A stretch of DNA of 64,000 bases, taken from contig JASDFA010000006.1 in assembly GCA_035772735.1 (NCBI GenBank), positions 27,259,501 to 27,323,500 on the forward strand, written 5' to 3'. Positions 12,125 to 22,739 of the stretch are shown here, piece after piece. Position 1 is the stretch's first letter. Each line of letters opens with the position of its first letter. The DNA comes from Datura wrightii (taxonomy: Eukaryota; Streptophyta; Magnoliopsida; Solanales; Solanaceae). A program made the position numbers and the translations under genes. The notes beneath the pieces were generated by a model that had not been told where the DNA came from, searched no databases, and worked only from the letters and a program-made list of their open reading frames with translations.

Positions 12125-12283
12125 GTTAGTTATGTACCCTTTTCAGAATTTTAGGTAATTAATATTGCTTTATTAATTATCTCAAAAGAATATCTCCACA
12201 GCACTAGTTTTATAATTTGCTTATATCTAATCAAAAAAAGGCAAAGGGGGGAACATCCCATGAGAGTCTCCAAATTTCCTCAA

Positions 12284-12292
12284 CTATAAAAA
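12284..12292 (+). promoter_or_regulatory. TATA box of the small-protein gene
   Basis: CTATAAAAA lies 57-65 bp upstream of the start codon at 12349. This would place the transcription start near 12315 and give a short leader of about 30-35 nt. Confidence 0.7.
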
Positions 12293-12348
12293 GGACAAGA
12301 GAGTTCATTGAATGATAAGGCAAATATATCTAATTGGAGGGGTAAAAA

Positions 12349-12669
12349 ATGCAGATAATTGGGAAAGGGAATTGGAACAAAACAAGAAGCAAAAGTGTGA
12401 GGCTAGGGAAAAATTACATGCAAAGAGAATCATCATCACCAAGGTGGCTAGCATTTTGGAGGAGAATTAAAATGCACAAGAAGAAAAGTTTCAACAATAA
12501 TAATAGTAATAGTTCTTCTTGTGTGTATGATGAAGAAACATATATGCAGAATTTTGATGAAGGATCCTCAGCAGGAAGAGTAGAGCCTGATATTCTTTAT
12601 AGGTCATTCTCAGCTAGGTATGCTCATCCCTCTAGATTCTCTCGCAGGAAGGAATTTATGGGATCATAA
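12349..12669 (+). CDS. Small basic plant protein with YDxxTYxxNFDxG and SFSARYxxPS motifs, function unknown
   Basis: A single-exon frame of 106 codons. The N-terminal third is basic (KTRSKSVRLGK). Next come a Trp-rich segment SPRWLAFWRRIK (residues 30-41), a Lys/Asn/Ser low-complexity stretch (42-57), VYDEETYMQNFDEGS (59-73) and EPDILYRSFSARYAHPSR (79-96). The W..FWRRIK, NFD.G and SRSFSAR(F/Y)A.PS blocks match, from memory, a plant-specific family of about 100-residue uncharacterised proteins. No signal peptide or membrane segment is visible. A TATA box upstream and AATAAA downstream frame it as a real gene. The start is the first ATG after the TATA box. It is the only intact gene in the left half of the window. 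I assign no molecular function. Confidence 0.85.
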   Translation: MQIIGKGNWNKTRSKSVRLGKNYMQRESSSPRWLAFWRRIKMHKKKSFNNNNSNSSSCVYDEETYMQNFDEGSSAGRVEPDILYRSFSARYAHPSRFSRRKEFMGS

Positions 12670-12706
12670 TATATATGTGTATATGTTTTTTATAGATATA
12701 TATGTA

Positions 12707-12712
12707 AATAAA
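12707..12712 (+). terminator. Polyadenylation signal of the small-protein gene
   Basis: AATAAA lies about 38 bp after the stop codon in a T-rich 3' region. Confidence 0.6.
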
Positions 12713-13353
12713 GATTTCTGTGTTTTTTCTTTCAATTGCTTTTGGTTCGATTAATTGTCATATGCAACCAAGATTTCAGTTTGTAATTAAAGTCGAGCTA
12801 TATGGATATTGTTGATGAATGAAAAAGAATTCCACTTCGCTGGTTAATAAAATAGGTTGTCTCCTTGCATGGACTTCGGCAATCCTTTCTTCGTGTGCTA
12901 GTTTTTTAGGTTGAATTAGGACCAAGATCCATTTCTTTACATGATATTAGAGCAGGACCCATCTTCATTATTTTTTTCTCTCGCCACAAAGGTTCCTTCA
13001 TTATACATTTTTAGAAATAAGTCGGTAGGAACACGCGACTCATAAAAATTAATTTTTTCAAAAATATGTCGTGTACGTACAAACGACCCAATTTTTTATT
13101 TTTTATTTTTAAAAAATAAAAATAAGTCATGTACATGAAAACGATCCAAAATAGGGGTTTATTTTTTTTGGGGGAATCTAGACGTTTACATACATAAATA
13201 CTCAGTTGATGACCTCTGCACATTTTGTGTGTCGAATGTGTATAATCTGTCAATTTGAACATATATGTCAGGCTGCTTTCCATACAGGAACTTTTCCGTC
13301 GAAAATAAACGAAACTTTTATCACACTAATATTCAAAGTTAAGCACCCAGCGG

Positions 13354-14252
13354 TAGCAGTGGGCATGATTTGAGTCAATCCGAAATTCAAATTTTTTAGA
13401 TATTTGGGTTGGATTTTTAGATTATGGATTGAATTATGGATTTCATTTTTAAAATTTATGGATTTTGGATTGGATATCGGGTTTAGCATTATGGATTTTT
13501 GGATATCCGAAAATCGGAAATTTTTATACCTTATATTTAACCTACTCAATTACTCATATTATATGTGTCCAATATTAATAACTCCAATTTTCAAGATCCA
13601 ATAGATTAATACCTACAGTCTATCACAATATTAAATCAATATGAAATTTTCTATTAATCAAATATAAAAATGTAAAATGTTTGACCAAAATATTAATAAT
13701 TAATAAATAAATAATAAAAATGAATAATTTTTTTATTCATTTTTATTAATAAATTGCATGAACTTAGATCAATCAAATAATGATATTTCTATACATATGG
13801 AATTATTCGGCCTAATCAATTTGTCCATTTAGATTTATCTTGGTGGAATAATAAGAAAATGTAAGATTCAAAAGAATTTACAAAAAGGGATTTTTTTTAG
13901 TATTTTAGAAAGGGTCGGTTAGGAGAGGGAGGTGTTTGAGCAAGTAAAGTATAGTACATGACATGGGCAGTAGAGTCACCTCTCTTCTTGTTAATTGTAG
14001 AGAGATATAAATTTCAAGGAGCAAACTATTTAGTGGATTGAGGTTATTAATTGTTACGGTCTACCTAAACAACTCAAAAGTCAAAACCGAAAAATTCAAA
14101 ACGATTAATCCGAAACCGAACTTAAAAATTCAATCCAATCCGAATTTATTTGGATTGGATTTGGATTTGAATTGTACTTTTTTTAATCCGAAAATCGAAT
14201 ATCCAAACAAAAATTCTCATATCCAATCCGATGGCCCGAACGCCCACCCCTA
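13354..14252. mobile_element. Non-autonomous hAT element, 899 bp, 8-bp TSD
   Basis: The ends TAGCAGTGGGC and GCCCACCCCTA are imperfect inverted repeats of the form TAGSRGTGGGC. They are flanked by CCCAGCGG (13346-13353) and CCCAGAGG (14253-14260), an 8-bp duplication with one mismatch, which is diagnostic for hAT. The subterminal regions are rich in ATCCGAAA/GGATTGGATT repeats in opposite orientation. The short ORFs inside are translations of these repeats, and no transposase is present. Bases 12713-13353 are AT-rich flank in which I see nothing else. Confidence 0.8.
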
Positions 14253-14295
14253 CCCAGAGGGTATTAATTACTCAATATTGTTCAATTGGATTTTG

Positions 14296-14575
14296 TAATA
14301 TACTCTCTCTGTTCCATTTTAATTGCTAAGATAAGATTTGCACACCCATTAAGAAAAAGTTAATAAAGATGGTAATTTAACTAATATAACCCTATTAATT
14401 TTTTTGGAAACATACAATGATACTTCTTTTCACATTTTAAAATGACTTTAAATATTAAGGGAAGAAATGAAAAAACATGATCAATTATCTCTTGAATTTT
14501 GAAACTAACAAGTATTTTGAAACATCTATTTTTAATATACCTAGCAATTAAAATAAAAAACCTATTATTAAAATT
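14296..14575. mobile_element. Stowaway-like MITE relic
   Basis: CTCTCTCTGTTCCATTTTAATTGCTAAG at the left (here longer than the conserved core ATTTTAATTGCTA) faces its inverted partner TAGCAATTAAAAT at the right, about 250 bp away, both next to TA. The interior is AT-rich and non-coding. Confidence 0.55.
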
Positions 14576-14734
14576 ATTGTTCGGCGCATCCGACCATTCC
14601 TCAATGACATAATAAGCCCTTACCAAGCAAGCTTTATTCTAAGCCGACACATGACTAATAACACTATCATAATTTAGAAAGTCATTAACTCTAATGAAAA
14701 TAAAAAAGGTTCTAAGAGTAAGAAGATTATTAAG

Positions 14735-15000
14735 CACCCAAGGGTGTAGCTTAGTTGGTTTAAAGGCAGGTAGTCTACATGGGTTGTCCGGGATCGATCC
14801 CACCTCAATGCCTCCAAAGTCTAAGTCTGTCACACAGGGCTTGCCTAGTGCAGTTTACATCCCTTGTGTGGTTTGCAGAGTATTACACAGTGAGAGGTTT
14901 ACTCAGTGCGCACAAAATGCATGCTCACCCAAAGGGCAGAGACTGTGGCAGAGATTATAGCGGCTACAGATTTTTCTGAAGTTCCACAAAAAAAAAAAAA
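14735..15000 (+). mobile_element. tRNA-derived SINE with poly-A tail, TSD GATTATTAAG
   Basis: A head with RNA polymerase III promoter boxes (A box GTAGCTTAGTTGG near 14746, B box GGGATCGATCCC near 14791) is followed by a body and a run of 13 A. The 10-bp target GATTATTAAG is repeated perfectly at 14725-14734 and 15001-15010, so retroposition is well supported and fairly recent. The structure fits a tRNA-derived plant SINE. The ORFs of 60-126 codons crossing it are chance readings. Confidence 0.9.
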
Positions 15001-15059
15001 GATTATTAAGTTCGATTTGGAGAAAAAGTCTTTGACCATCTTGAACGGACTTGTATTCA

Positions 15060-15875
15060 CTATCCCCTTACTAGTCTTAACTTCCACCTCGACTAGTAAA
15101 CATTATTATGCAACTGCATTTTCACTTCATCTGTATCTATCATTCTTAATGGGAAATCAACTCCTCTTTTTGAACCCTTCACACGACATCCGAGAAGGGA
15201 ATCCACTTTCTCCCTACCTTTTTATAATTTATAATATAAAAACTCTAAATCGTTTTATTAATTTATCCGTCCACAATCACAAATGAACTCCATTTAAAGT
15301 ATCATATAGCATCCCTCCCAATATTCCACCTACTATTTATTGATGACTCTTATATTTTTTGCAAAAGTCACTACACAAAACACGCACACAATACAATTTG
15401 TTCTTACAATTTTTGAAAACAATAGCAGGTCAAAAGGTCAACTATGAAAAATCTGACATCATTTTTTTCGCTAACACAAATATCCTAGTAAAAGATAATA
15501 TCTCCAATATCCTTAATGTATGCCATTGTGCTATCTTTAGCAGATATTTTGGGACACCTATAAAACATATGAACCCAAAGGACCAGGAGATCTCAATAGA
15601 CATCCCACGACGAAAATGCCTTTTTCCTTGCAAGATTTGCTTGACGATTTTTCAAACTAATTCTCTTACACTCTGGGCTCGAGTCCTCCAAGCCAAATAC
15701 CAATCTACCTCTCCCTCCATACCCAATATGCTTACATCAACCAACAATTGTTTGGAAGAGCCTCGCCTTTGGACTCCAATTTCTAAAGTTTCGCACCCTC
15801 TGAGTCTGGGCTATCAACTCTATCGGGCACTTCCGTCACCTTATGAAATAACTTTTGGCTACCAACGAACTTAAT
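15060..15875 (+). pseudogene. LINE reverse-transcriptase fossil
   Basis: Pieces in several frames line up with the palm of a plant L1-type reverse transcriptase. About 15130-15235 gives LNGK/GNQ..FFEP and IREGNPLSPYLFII (consensus RGIRQGDPLSPYLFI). Near 15340 the catalytic F(A)DD box appears as IDDSYIF. Then come GQKVNYEKSDIIFFANT (15426-15476), SRYFGTPI (15538) and the downstream LWARVLQAKYQSTSPS (about 15670-15720). Stops and frameshifts separate the pieces, so it cannot make protein. It starts just after the SINE insertion. Both ends are ragged and I find no poly-A tail or TSD. Confidence 0.8.
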
Positions 15876-16129
15876 TAACTTTACAGCCTTCTTATTGGGT
15901 CAATTCAAAACATCTTCACCTCCTAACCGTTGGCAGTCTACTTAGATAGAATACTTGAGACCTTGATCAACTCACTTTATATATACCTCCTACACTCTCT
16001 AACCTTATCCATCTACAAGCTAGATATATTTCTCCTACCACCCGTACAGACACTTTTGGTTGATTCTCTATTTCAAATGATATCTTCTCCACTAAATTGG
16101 CTTACCAACTATTTCTCAAGTTAATATCT

Positions 16130-16739
16130 CTAAAGGTCACTCAATTTTAATAATTTATGTTGCAAAGTCATTGAATTTTGGTTTGTATCAATAAAATCAC
16201 TTAACTTATAGCTTTTTTCTAACAAAAATCACTCAACTAAATATATCATAAATTAAAGAAAATCTTACATGATAAAATAATTTAATTTTTAATATCACGT
16301 AAATATTAACCCCATAAATAAATAAAATTAAAGAAAAAAGCATTTCTTATTTCTAATCCACCCACCCATACATCAAATTGAATTTTATCTAAAATCTTTT
16401 TATGAGTATTGCATATGTTATCATTAAAACATAAGACGGCCCGATCTTTGATGAAATTGGCTCATAAAAATATCAAAAATATAACAATAATACTGACAAC
16501 ACAGATAATTCTTATATTTAGGCTTTGATTTAGAATGATCTTTTAAATATATATTTGTGTTGTTTTAGTCCTTTATATTTATTAAAATGGTATTGTATAT
16601 TTATTATTAAAATATAAAATGACGTGATCTTTCATGAAATTGACTCATAAAAAATATGTGAGATATTTAAATTGAGTAAGCCATCAAAACAAACTTTTGC
16701 ATATTTGTTTCACCTAATTTGTAGAAGAAATATTTGAAT
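16130..16739. other. AT-rich DNA with a diverged ~66-bp direct repeat, no gene
   Basis: The segment 16408-16473 recurs at 16592-16657 (shared cores GATCTTT, ATGAAATTG and CTCATAAAAA). The rest resembles degraded MITE-like sequence (AAAGGTCACTCAATTTT near 16131). Nothing coding is seen. Confidence 0.55.
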
Positions 16740-16744
16740 ACTCC

Positions 16745-17229
16745 TGTTGGTGTATGAAAAGTAGGGGCGGAGCTAGGGTGGCGAAAGAGGGTTCATCCGA
16801 ACCCCCTTCGTCGGAAAAATACATTCTATATATAAGGTCAAATATGATATTTATTTGTATATATTGCATATTGAACCCCCTTGATACAACTTGATAATCT
16901 ATTTCGAATCCTCTTGGTGAAAATCCTGCCTCCGCCACTGATGAAAAGGAAAAGAAGCTGAAGTATGAAGATAAGCTAGAGGCTTATGAAGAAGTTAGTT
17001 AAATAACTACTTCCAAAAGTTAGTTACTAGAAGTTGGTTAGGAGTTCATAACCAACTCTTTATTATAAATACTTGTAGCTACTAGTATTAAACAATCTGA
17101 ATAATAAGAAAAGAAAAATAGATCAAGATGATCAACATTTTCTCATAAGCATTCTGCAATTCATCTTCTTTTTACTTTTGTTTAGTCATCTTCATATTTT
17201 TTTCTTCATTCTCGATTCAGAAAATAACA
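16745..17229 (+). repeat. 5' LTR of the nested Copia, with MITE inside
   Basis: TGTTGG...ATAACA; without the MITE and one TSD copy it is about 298 bp. It matches 36074-36139 plus 40735-40972. Confidence 0.9.
16762..16940. mobile_element. 179-bp hAT MITE, TSD ATGAAAAG
   Basis: The ends TAGGGGCGGAGCTAG and CTGCCTCCGCCACTG are imperfect inverted repeats (type YAGKGGCGGAG). The 8-bp target ATGAAAAG is repeated at 16754-16761 and 16941-16948. The 3' LTR of the same Copia shows the uninterrupted site (36082 onward), proving the insertion. Confidence 0.93.
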
Positions 17230-17241
17230 TGGTATCAGAGC
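17230..17241 (+). promoter_or_regulatory. Primer-binding site of the nested Copia (initiator tRNA-Met)
   Basis: TGGTATCAGAGC directly follows the 5' LTR and is complementary to the 3' end of plant initiator tRNA-Met. Confidence 0.93.
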
Positions 17242-17385
17242 TTTCTAACTAAATTTATCAAGTTATAAAGAGTTTTCGGTCTAGGAAATCAATTCAAGCA
17301 CAGCTGAAAGAGCAAATCTATATATGTTCCGTGAATTCTTGAAGCTTATCTATTCTCGGAAAACATAGGAACTCCTGAAAATCAG

Positions 17386-17518
17386 ATGAATAGTGGTCTT
17401 CCCTCAAATGTTTTTAATGGAGGTAATTATGGAATAAATTCTACTGGAACATCACAGAATGTCCAGAATGGTGGAATTCCTATGTCACAATCTATAGGGC
17501 AGGGGCTAGATTATAATC
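17386..17518 (+). pseudogene. N-terminus of Copia gag, cut by a solo LTR
   Basis: ATG at 17386 opens a Gly/Asn/Ser-rich stretch (MNSGLPSNVFNGGNYG...) typical of the start of Copia gag. The frame is broken at 17519 by the inserted LTR and resumes after 20158. Confidence 0.7.
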
Positions 17519-20153
17519 TGTTACATCCCGCACATTCGAGGACATCAGATCAGGTTTGAATTTGATAAAAAAAAAAATTTATGCCTCCATATTTATGAAA
17601 CTTTTTCAACTGTGATATGTGTTAAATTTTTATTTATTTATAATCCCTCATAATTCGAGTTCAGAATAAAAAGTTATGCGCATTTTACCACGAGCCTATG
17701 CAAAATCCGAATAAATAATATGTCATGGGCCCCACCCCAATATAATGGATGAAGCCAAATTAAGCATACACCTACACACCCACGTGGAAGGGGGAGAAGT
17801 TGGTGTAGAAGTGATCCCATTACCCATCCATAGTAATAGTCACTTACTAGATAATAATAATAAAAAAAAGGTCAACCCACTTCCTATATATATATATAAT
17901 GTCCACACATAGAATAGTATAATTTCCTATTCTATTTCTTTTAGTAGCAAGGGTGTGCATGATGTTGCACTCCTGAGAACGCCCAGAAACAGAGAAAGAA
18001 GGGTTTGAAGCAAATTTTCATCTGATTACACCGTCAAACATAGTCCAAACTCAAATTAACTTCGGGTACCGAAGTATAAAGCTGCAGAGAGCAATCCTAC
18101 GGAGTTGGTTTCGTGAAATTTGGCCGGCGAAACGTCGTGCTACCAAGGTAAAGTAAATAGAATTGCTTTAAATTAGTACCAGTGTGTTCCTAGCCTTGCA
18201 GTGAGCATTTATCCCTTCTGGACTATCGAGAAATAACGAGTTTTCGACCATTTTCTGAAAGGTTAAAGTTGGGATAAATATATATATATCAAAGTGATAA
18301 TTTCTCCCGAATATTAATGTATTTAGTTCTAATTGACGTGTAAATGAATGTAGTTGGGAGAAACAGCAGGAGTACCGACGGAAATCACATCGGTCAGTCG
18401 GGTACTCAGAAACCAGGTATGTAAAGTTATTCTTTCGGCAAGCCAGGAAGTACAGCTTAGAAAGTAAATAGAATAAAGGCTATTAACCGATACCCAACAT
18501 ACAGGAACGATTTTAGTACAATTTCCAGCAAGCATGCTAGTATATTAATTACGTATCATGCGATAATCAGAATAGTAGATAATCAGGCAATAAGTATTAC
18601 ATCTGTTGAGATTGTATCCAGTAGTAGGTGGTACATTTTATGTTATTGAGCTATATCCAGATATAATCAGATAGACAGATAAAGGCCAGGTAGCAGTTAG
18701 TTCAGCAATCAGAAATAGTGTAAAACAGAATATAGTATCAGTTATTTAATACAAACTGGCCTTGAGATGCAAGAAGAGAATATGATTAGTATTTTTCATT
18801 TAAGCATGCTTGCTGTGTATGTGTTTTGTATGTTGAGACTTGTTGTGGTATGTGGGCACCCTTTAGCATCCCCACCGCCCTTGGGTTATAGCTGTGTCGA
18901 TACCAGATTCAGATACCGCCACCAGCTGGGCGATGCCGTCCGACTAAAGGACGATGATGGCCGACCACCATGATAATACGGTCCAGACCACCCTGCTTGC
19001 AGGGGTAGTTTAGTTTACTCTGCGCAGAGCTAGCACACCCTGTTTACAGGGGCAGACCACTCTGTGTGCACACCTGTGCCCAGAGGCAGGAGTCTTCGGA
19101 CTCAGACACAGTTTATTGTCAGAGGCCAAGGCCTGAGCTACGTACCCAAGGGGGCCGGTAGGAGGAGCTCACAGTTATCAGATGAGTGGAGTGACTTGTT
19201 TTTGGTTGGTTTAGACCCGGGTAGGGGTAAATAGATTGCTTGCTTGGTTGGCACCTTCCGACTTATGGGGGTCGGTCAGGTATTGTGTGTATTATTATGT
19301 ATATTGATATGTGCTAGTAGATACTGATAGACAGAAGGACGACACGTCTTCAGGTACGCTCAGTTAGTCACAGAATGTATAAACTCTCCCCAGTTATCCT
19401 CAGCTAGATAGACTCAGCTACTTCTTGCTTAAATGTCATGTTATTATGCTATTCGTTTCAGTTGCATATTTCAGTTTGCTTTACATGCTCAGTACCTGTG
19501 GTACTGACGCCCAGCGGGGCGCTGTATTGCTTGCCTACAGGTACTCACGGATGAGGAGCCGATCCCTCGTGATTCCAGCCAGCCAGTGAGTCATCAGCTC
19601 CTGTCATCCGGAGTCTGATTCCCAGAGGTGTAGCTCCTTTTCTTTTGTTGTGCAGTATAGGTAGGTCGGGGCCCTGTCCCGATCATTTCTATTAATTTCT
19701 TACAGTATTCGTAGAGGCTTGCAGTCTGTATATATTCCCTGTGGTTAGTTGAGCCGGTCGTGTGAGGCCGTGCGGTCTGCTGTAGCTGTTTAGTATTTCA
19801 GTTTATGTTGGCCGTGTGGGGCCTTAATTTGACAGTAGTGGTGACCTTGCCGGTCACGTAGTTTTACAGCAGTCTTGTGTTGAGTTACAGATAACTAGAC
19901 AGCATGGTGGCCTTGTCGGCCCGCATAGGTTCCTTGTTATAAGTCTGTTTCTGGTTAGCTGTTGTTGCAGGTACAGATGGCTACAGGCCAGTTGGCCGGA
20001 GGCTGTATTTACAGTCGTTATATAGCCGATTTGTTTCTTGAAATAGAGCCAAAGCCAGCCAAAGCACCAGATGTGCTCAGGCTGGACCATTTAGTAGTCT
20101 AGAGTCTAGCAGGCACCAGGTGCCCGTCATACCCCCCAAGGTGGGGTGTGACA
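17519..20153 (+). mobile_element. Solo gypsy LTR in Copia gag, TSD TAATC
   Basis: It starts TGTTACATCCCGC and ends GGTGGGGTGTGACA, and TAATC is duplicated at 17514-17518 and 20154-20158. The 2635 bp have no internal region. The terminal palindrome GGCACCAGGTGCC is at 20112-20124. The GC-rich right third (about 18850-20100) belongs to the same LTR type as at 25000-26039 and 59069-59700. ORFs inside are not genes. Confidence 0.92.
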
Positions 20154-21032
20154 TAATCATCCCTTATTCTTAAGCCCATATGATGTTAGTGCTATCAATG
20201 TGATTGGTATACAACTAATTGGGGTTGAGAATTACACTTTGTGGAGTCGGTCTATGAGGATTGTACTTATTGGAAGGAACAAAATTGGAATGGTAGATGG
20301 TTCTTGCAAGAAAGAAAGATTCAGAGAAGAGTTGTGGAGCCAATGGGATAGAGTTGAGCAATTGTACTATCGTGGATAATGAATTCAGTTTCCAAAAATC
20401 TTCTGGTAGGAGTAGTGTTTGCAACAAGTGCTCATGCTGTGTGGGAAGACTTGACGGAAAGATTTGATCATGTGTATTCAACCTTCATCAAGAAATTGCA
20501 ACTCTTCAACAAGGTACTAATTCTGTTTCTATTTACTATACCAAGCTTAAAGGACTATGGGATGAGTTTGAAGCCTTAGTTCCAAGACCTTGTGATTGTG
20601 AAAATGCAAGGGAATATATTTGTCTCACATCTTAATAGACATAAACTTTTTTTGTTTCTTATGGGGCTCAATGAGTCATATCTTCAGGCTCGTAGTCAGA
20701 TTCGCTTGTTAAATCTACTACCTAGTATTAATCAAGTTTACTCTATAATTGTTGGTGATGAAAGTCAAAAAGCAATTGCTACTAACAATCACAATCTTGG
20801 GCTGCAGTGTACTTCTTCAAACAACATGGACTCTATTGCTATGAATTCCAAGGCTAGTAACGACCAAAAGTTTAAAAAGAACTCAAATCTAATATGTGAC
20901 TTTTGCAAATGCAAAGGGCATACAAAAGAATTTTGTTATAAACTAGTAGGTTATCCTCCAAATTTCAAGTCAAAGAAGGAGTATGTTAAAGCAATGCAGG
21001 ATAGAGTATTCAGAGTGAGAATGGAAATATGA
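20154..21032 (+). pseudogene. Copia gag with CCHC zinc knuckle
   Basis: After the solo LTR the frame gives AINVIGIQLIGVENYTLWSR, then ENYTLW-type gag homology, SAHAVWEDLTERFDHV (near 20430) and a 146-codon frame at 20592-21032. The last contains the zinc knuckle CDFCKCKGHTKEFCYKLVGYP (C-X2-C-X4-H-X4-C; split as CDFC/KCKGH/TKEFC). Frameshifts near 20380 and 20580 break it. The product would be the nucleocapsid-forming Gag of virus-like particles. It joins directly to protease. Confidence 0.85.
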
Positions 21033-21064
21033 ATCATCAACAATAATCTACTTTCAACTATGGG

Positions 21065-22739
21065 ATGAACACAAACTTGATCATGGCTAAGACAAAAGGC
21101 AAGCAGATTCAAGAAGAGTCACAAAAGGTTGAAAACTGGACCAATCAACTGCGAGGGTGTACTTTCACCAAAGATCGATATGAACAGATTCTACATATGC
21201 TGAAACAAAACTCAAGTTCTACTAATGCTGGGGAAGCATATGAAGCCAATGCAAATATGACATGTAAAGCTTTCCTAGAATCTGAAAATAGTAATGTTTG
21301 TATTATTGACACTGGTGCTACCAATCATATGGTATCCAGTATTGATATGTTGTCTAAGCAGGGTCTGAGGCAAACTGATAGACCTAAAAAGGTGTGTCTG
21401 CCAAATGGAGACATGGCTCAGGTTACTCATATAGGTTCATTTGCAATTTCACCTAGAAGTGTTATCATCAATGTATTTCATGTGCCACAGTTCAAATATA
21501 ATTTACTATCTGTGAGCAAGGTTACTAAGGAGTTAGGATGCTCAGTCACCTTCTTTCTTTATTTTTGTGTATTTCAGAAAATCTTCAGTGGAAGGGTGAA
21601 GGATATTGGTAAGAAGGAAGAAGGGTTGTATCTACTGCTAAAAATGTTGTCAACAGGAGATGAAGGAAAATCATCATCATTTGCTCTGAAGGGAAAATCA
21701 GAAGCATACACAAGAATTTCAGAAGTAGATGTAGAACTTTGGCATAAGAGACTGAGTCATGTATCAACTGGAGTAATGACAAAGATGTTAGATGTGCATA
21801 AACAAGAGATCATGAATAAAGTGGATAAATGTAATGTGTGTCCACATGCAAAACAAACCAGATTGGCTTTTCTACTAGTAGTATAAAGACTAGATGTTGT
21901 TTTAATCTAATTCATGTAGATGTACGGGGTCCTTACAAGGTGTCTACTTTTTCTGGAAATAAGTACTTTGTTACTATTGTTGATGACTTTACCAGAATGA
22001 CATGGGTGTTTCTTTTGAAAAACAAGTCTTATGTATGTGTTTTTCTACAACAGTTTCTTCAGTTTGTCAAAACACAGTTTAGTAAAATAATGAAGGCAGA
22101 TCAGGCAATGGAACTAAATTTGTTAATTCTGTATGTGATGCTTTATTTTAAAAAATGAGAATTGTGCATCAAAAATCTTTTGCCTATACTCCTCAGCAGA
22201 ATAGAGTGGGTGAAAGCACGAGCACATTTTAGAAGTTACAAGGGAACTGAGATTCCAAGAAAATATTCCAATAAGATTTTGGGGGCTATGTGTCTTGGCT
22301 ACCGTGTATCTCATCAATAGGTTGCCCACTCAAGTGATTAATGATCAAACTCCATATGAAAGACTATATAGAACACCACCATCCTTGAATCATCTTAGAG
22401 TTCTAGGATGCCTAGTTTTTGCAATAAGTACTTACTGGACATAATAAGATGATGCCCAGAGCAAGGAATACTGTACATATGGGGTATTCTGAAACTCAAA
22501 AGAGGTACATCCTGTATGATATATTTACAAAGTCCTTCTTTATTAGCAGGGATGTTATCTTTAAGGAAAATGTGTTTCCTTTTCAGCAAACTATCACTAG
22601 TACTGAGAAGTAATTTGCAGATAATACTACATTGTCTGACTTACTTGAGGATCAGACTATTCCCATTCAAGACAGAAGTGAATATAGTTCAGTTGGAAGA
22701 GAAAAGTACAATGATGGAACAAGGTCTGATGATCATATA
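21065..22739 (+). pseudogene. Copia protease, GAG-pre-integrase and integrase
   Basis: 21065-21886 is a 273-codon frame. It has the aspartic protease motif IIDTGATNHMVS (about residues 80-91) and the pre-integrase zinc motif LWHKRLSH...CNVCPHAKQTRL. The integrase core follows with a frame change: LIHVDVRGPYKVSTFSGNKY and FVTIVDDFTRMTWVFLLKNK (21900-22030). The second catalytic region is altered (KADQAMELN where RSDNGxEF is usual). Later fragments (VINDQTPYERLY, HLRVLGCLVF near 22330-22430) are the integrase C-terminal part. Several stops make it non-functional. It is cut at 22740 by a gypsy element, and pol resumes at about 34294. Confidence 0.9.

Noticed and set aside
14740..14815. Possible tRNA gene
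   Set aside because: A and B boxes are present, but cloverleaf pairing is poor and a 266-bp body with poly-A and TSD shows a SINE.
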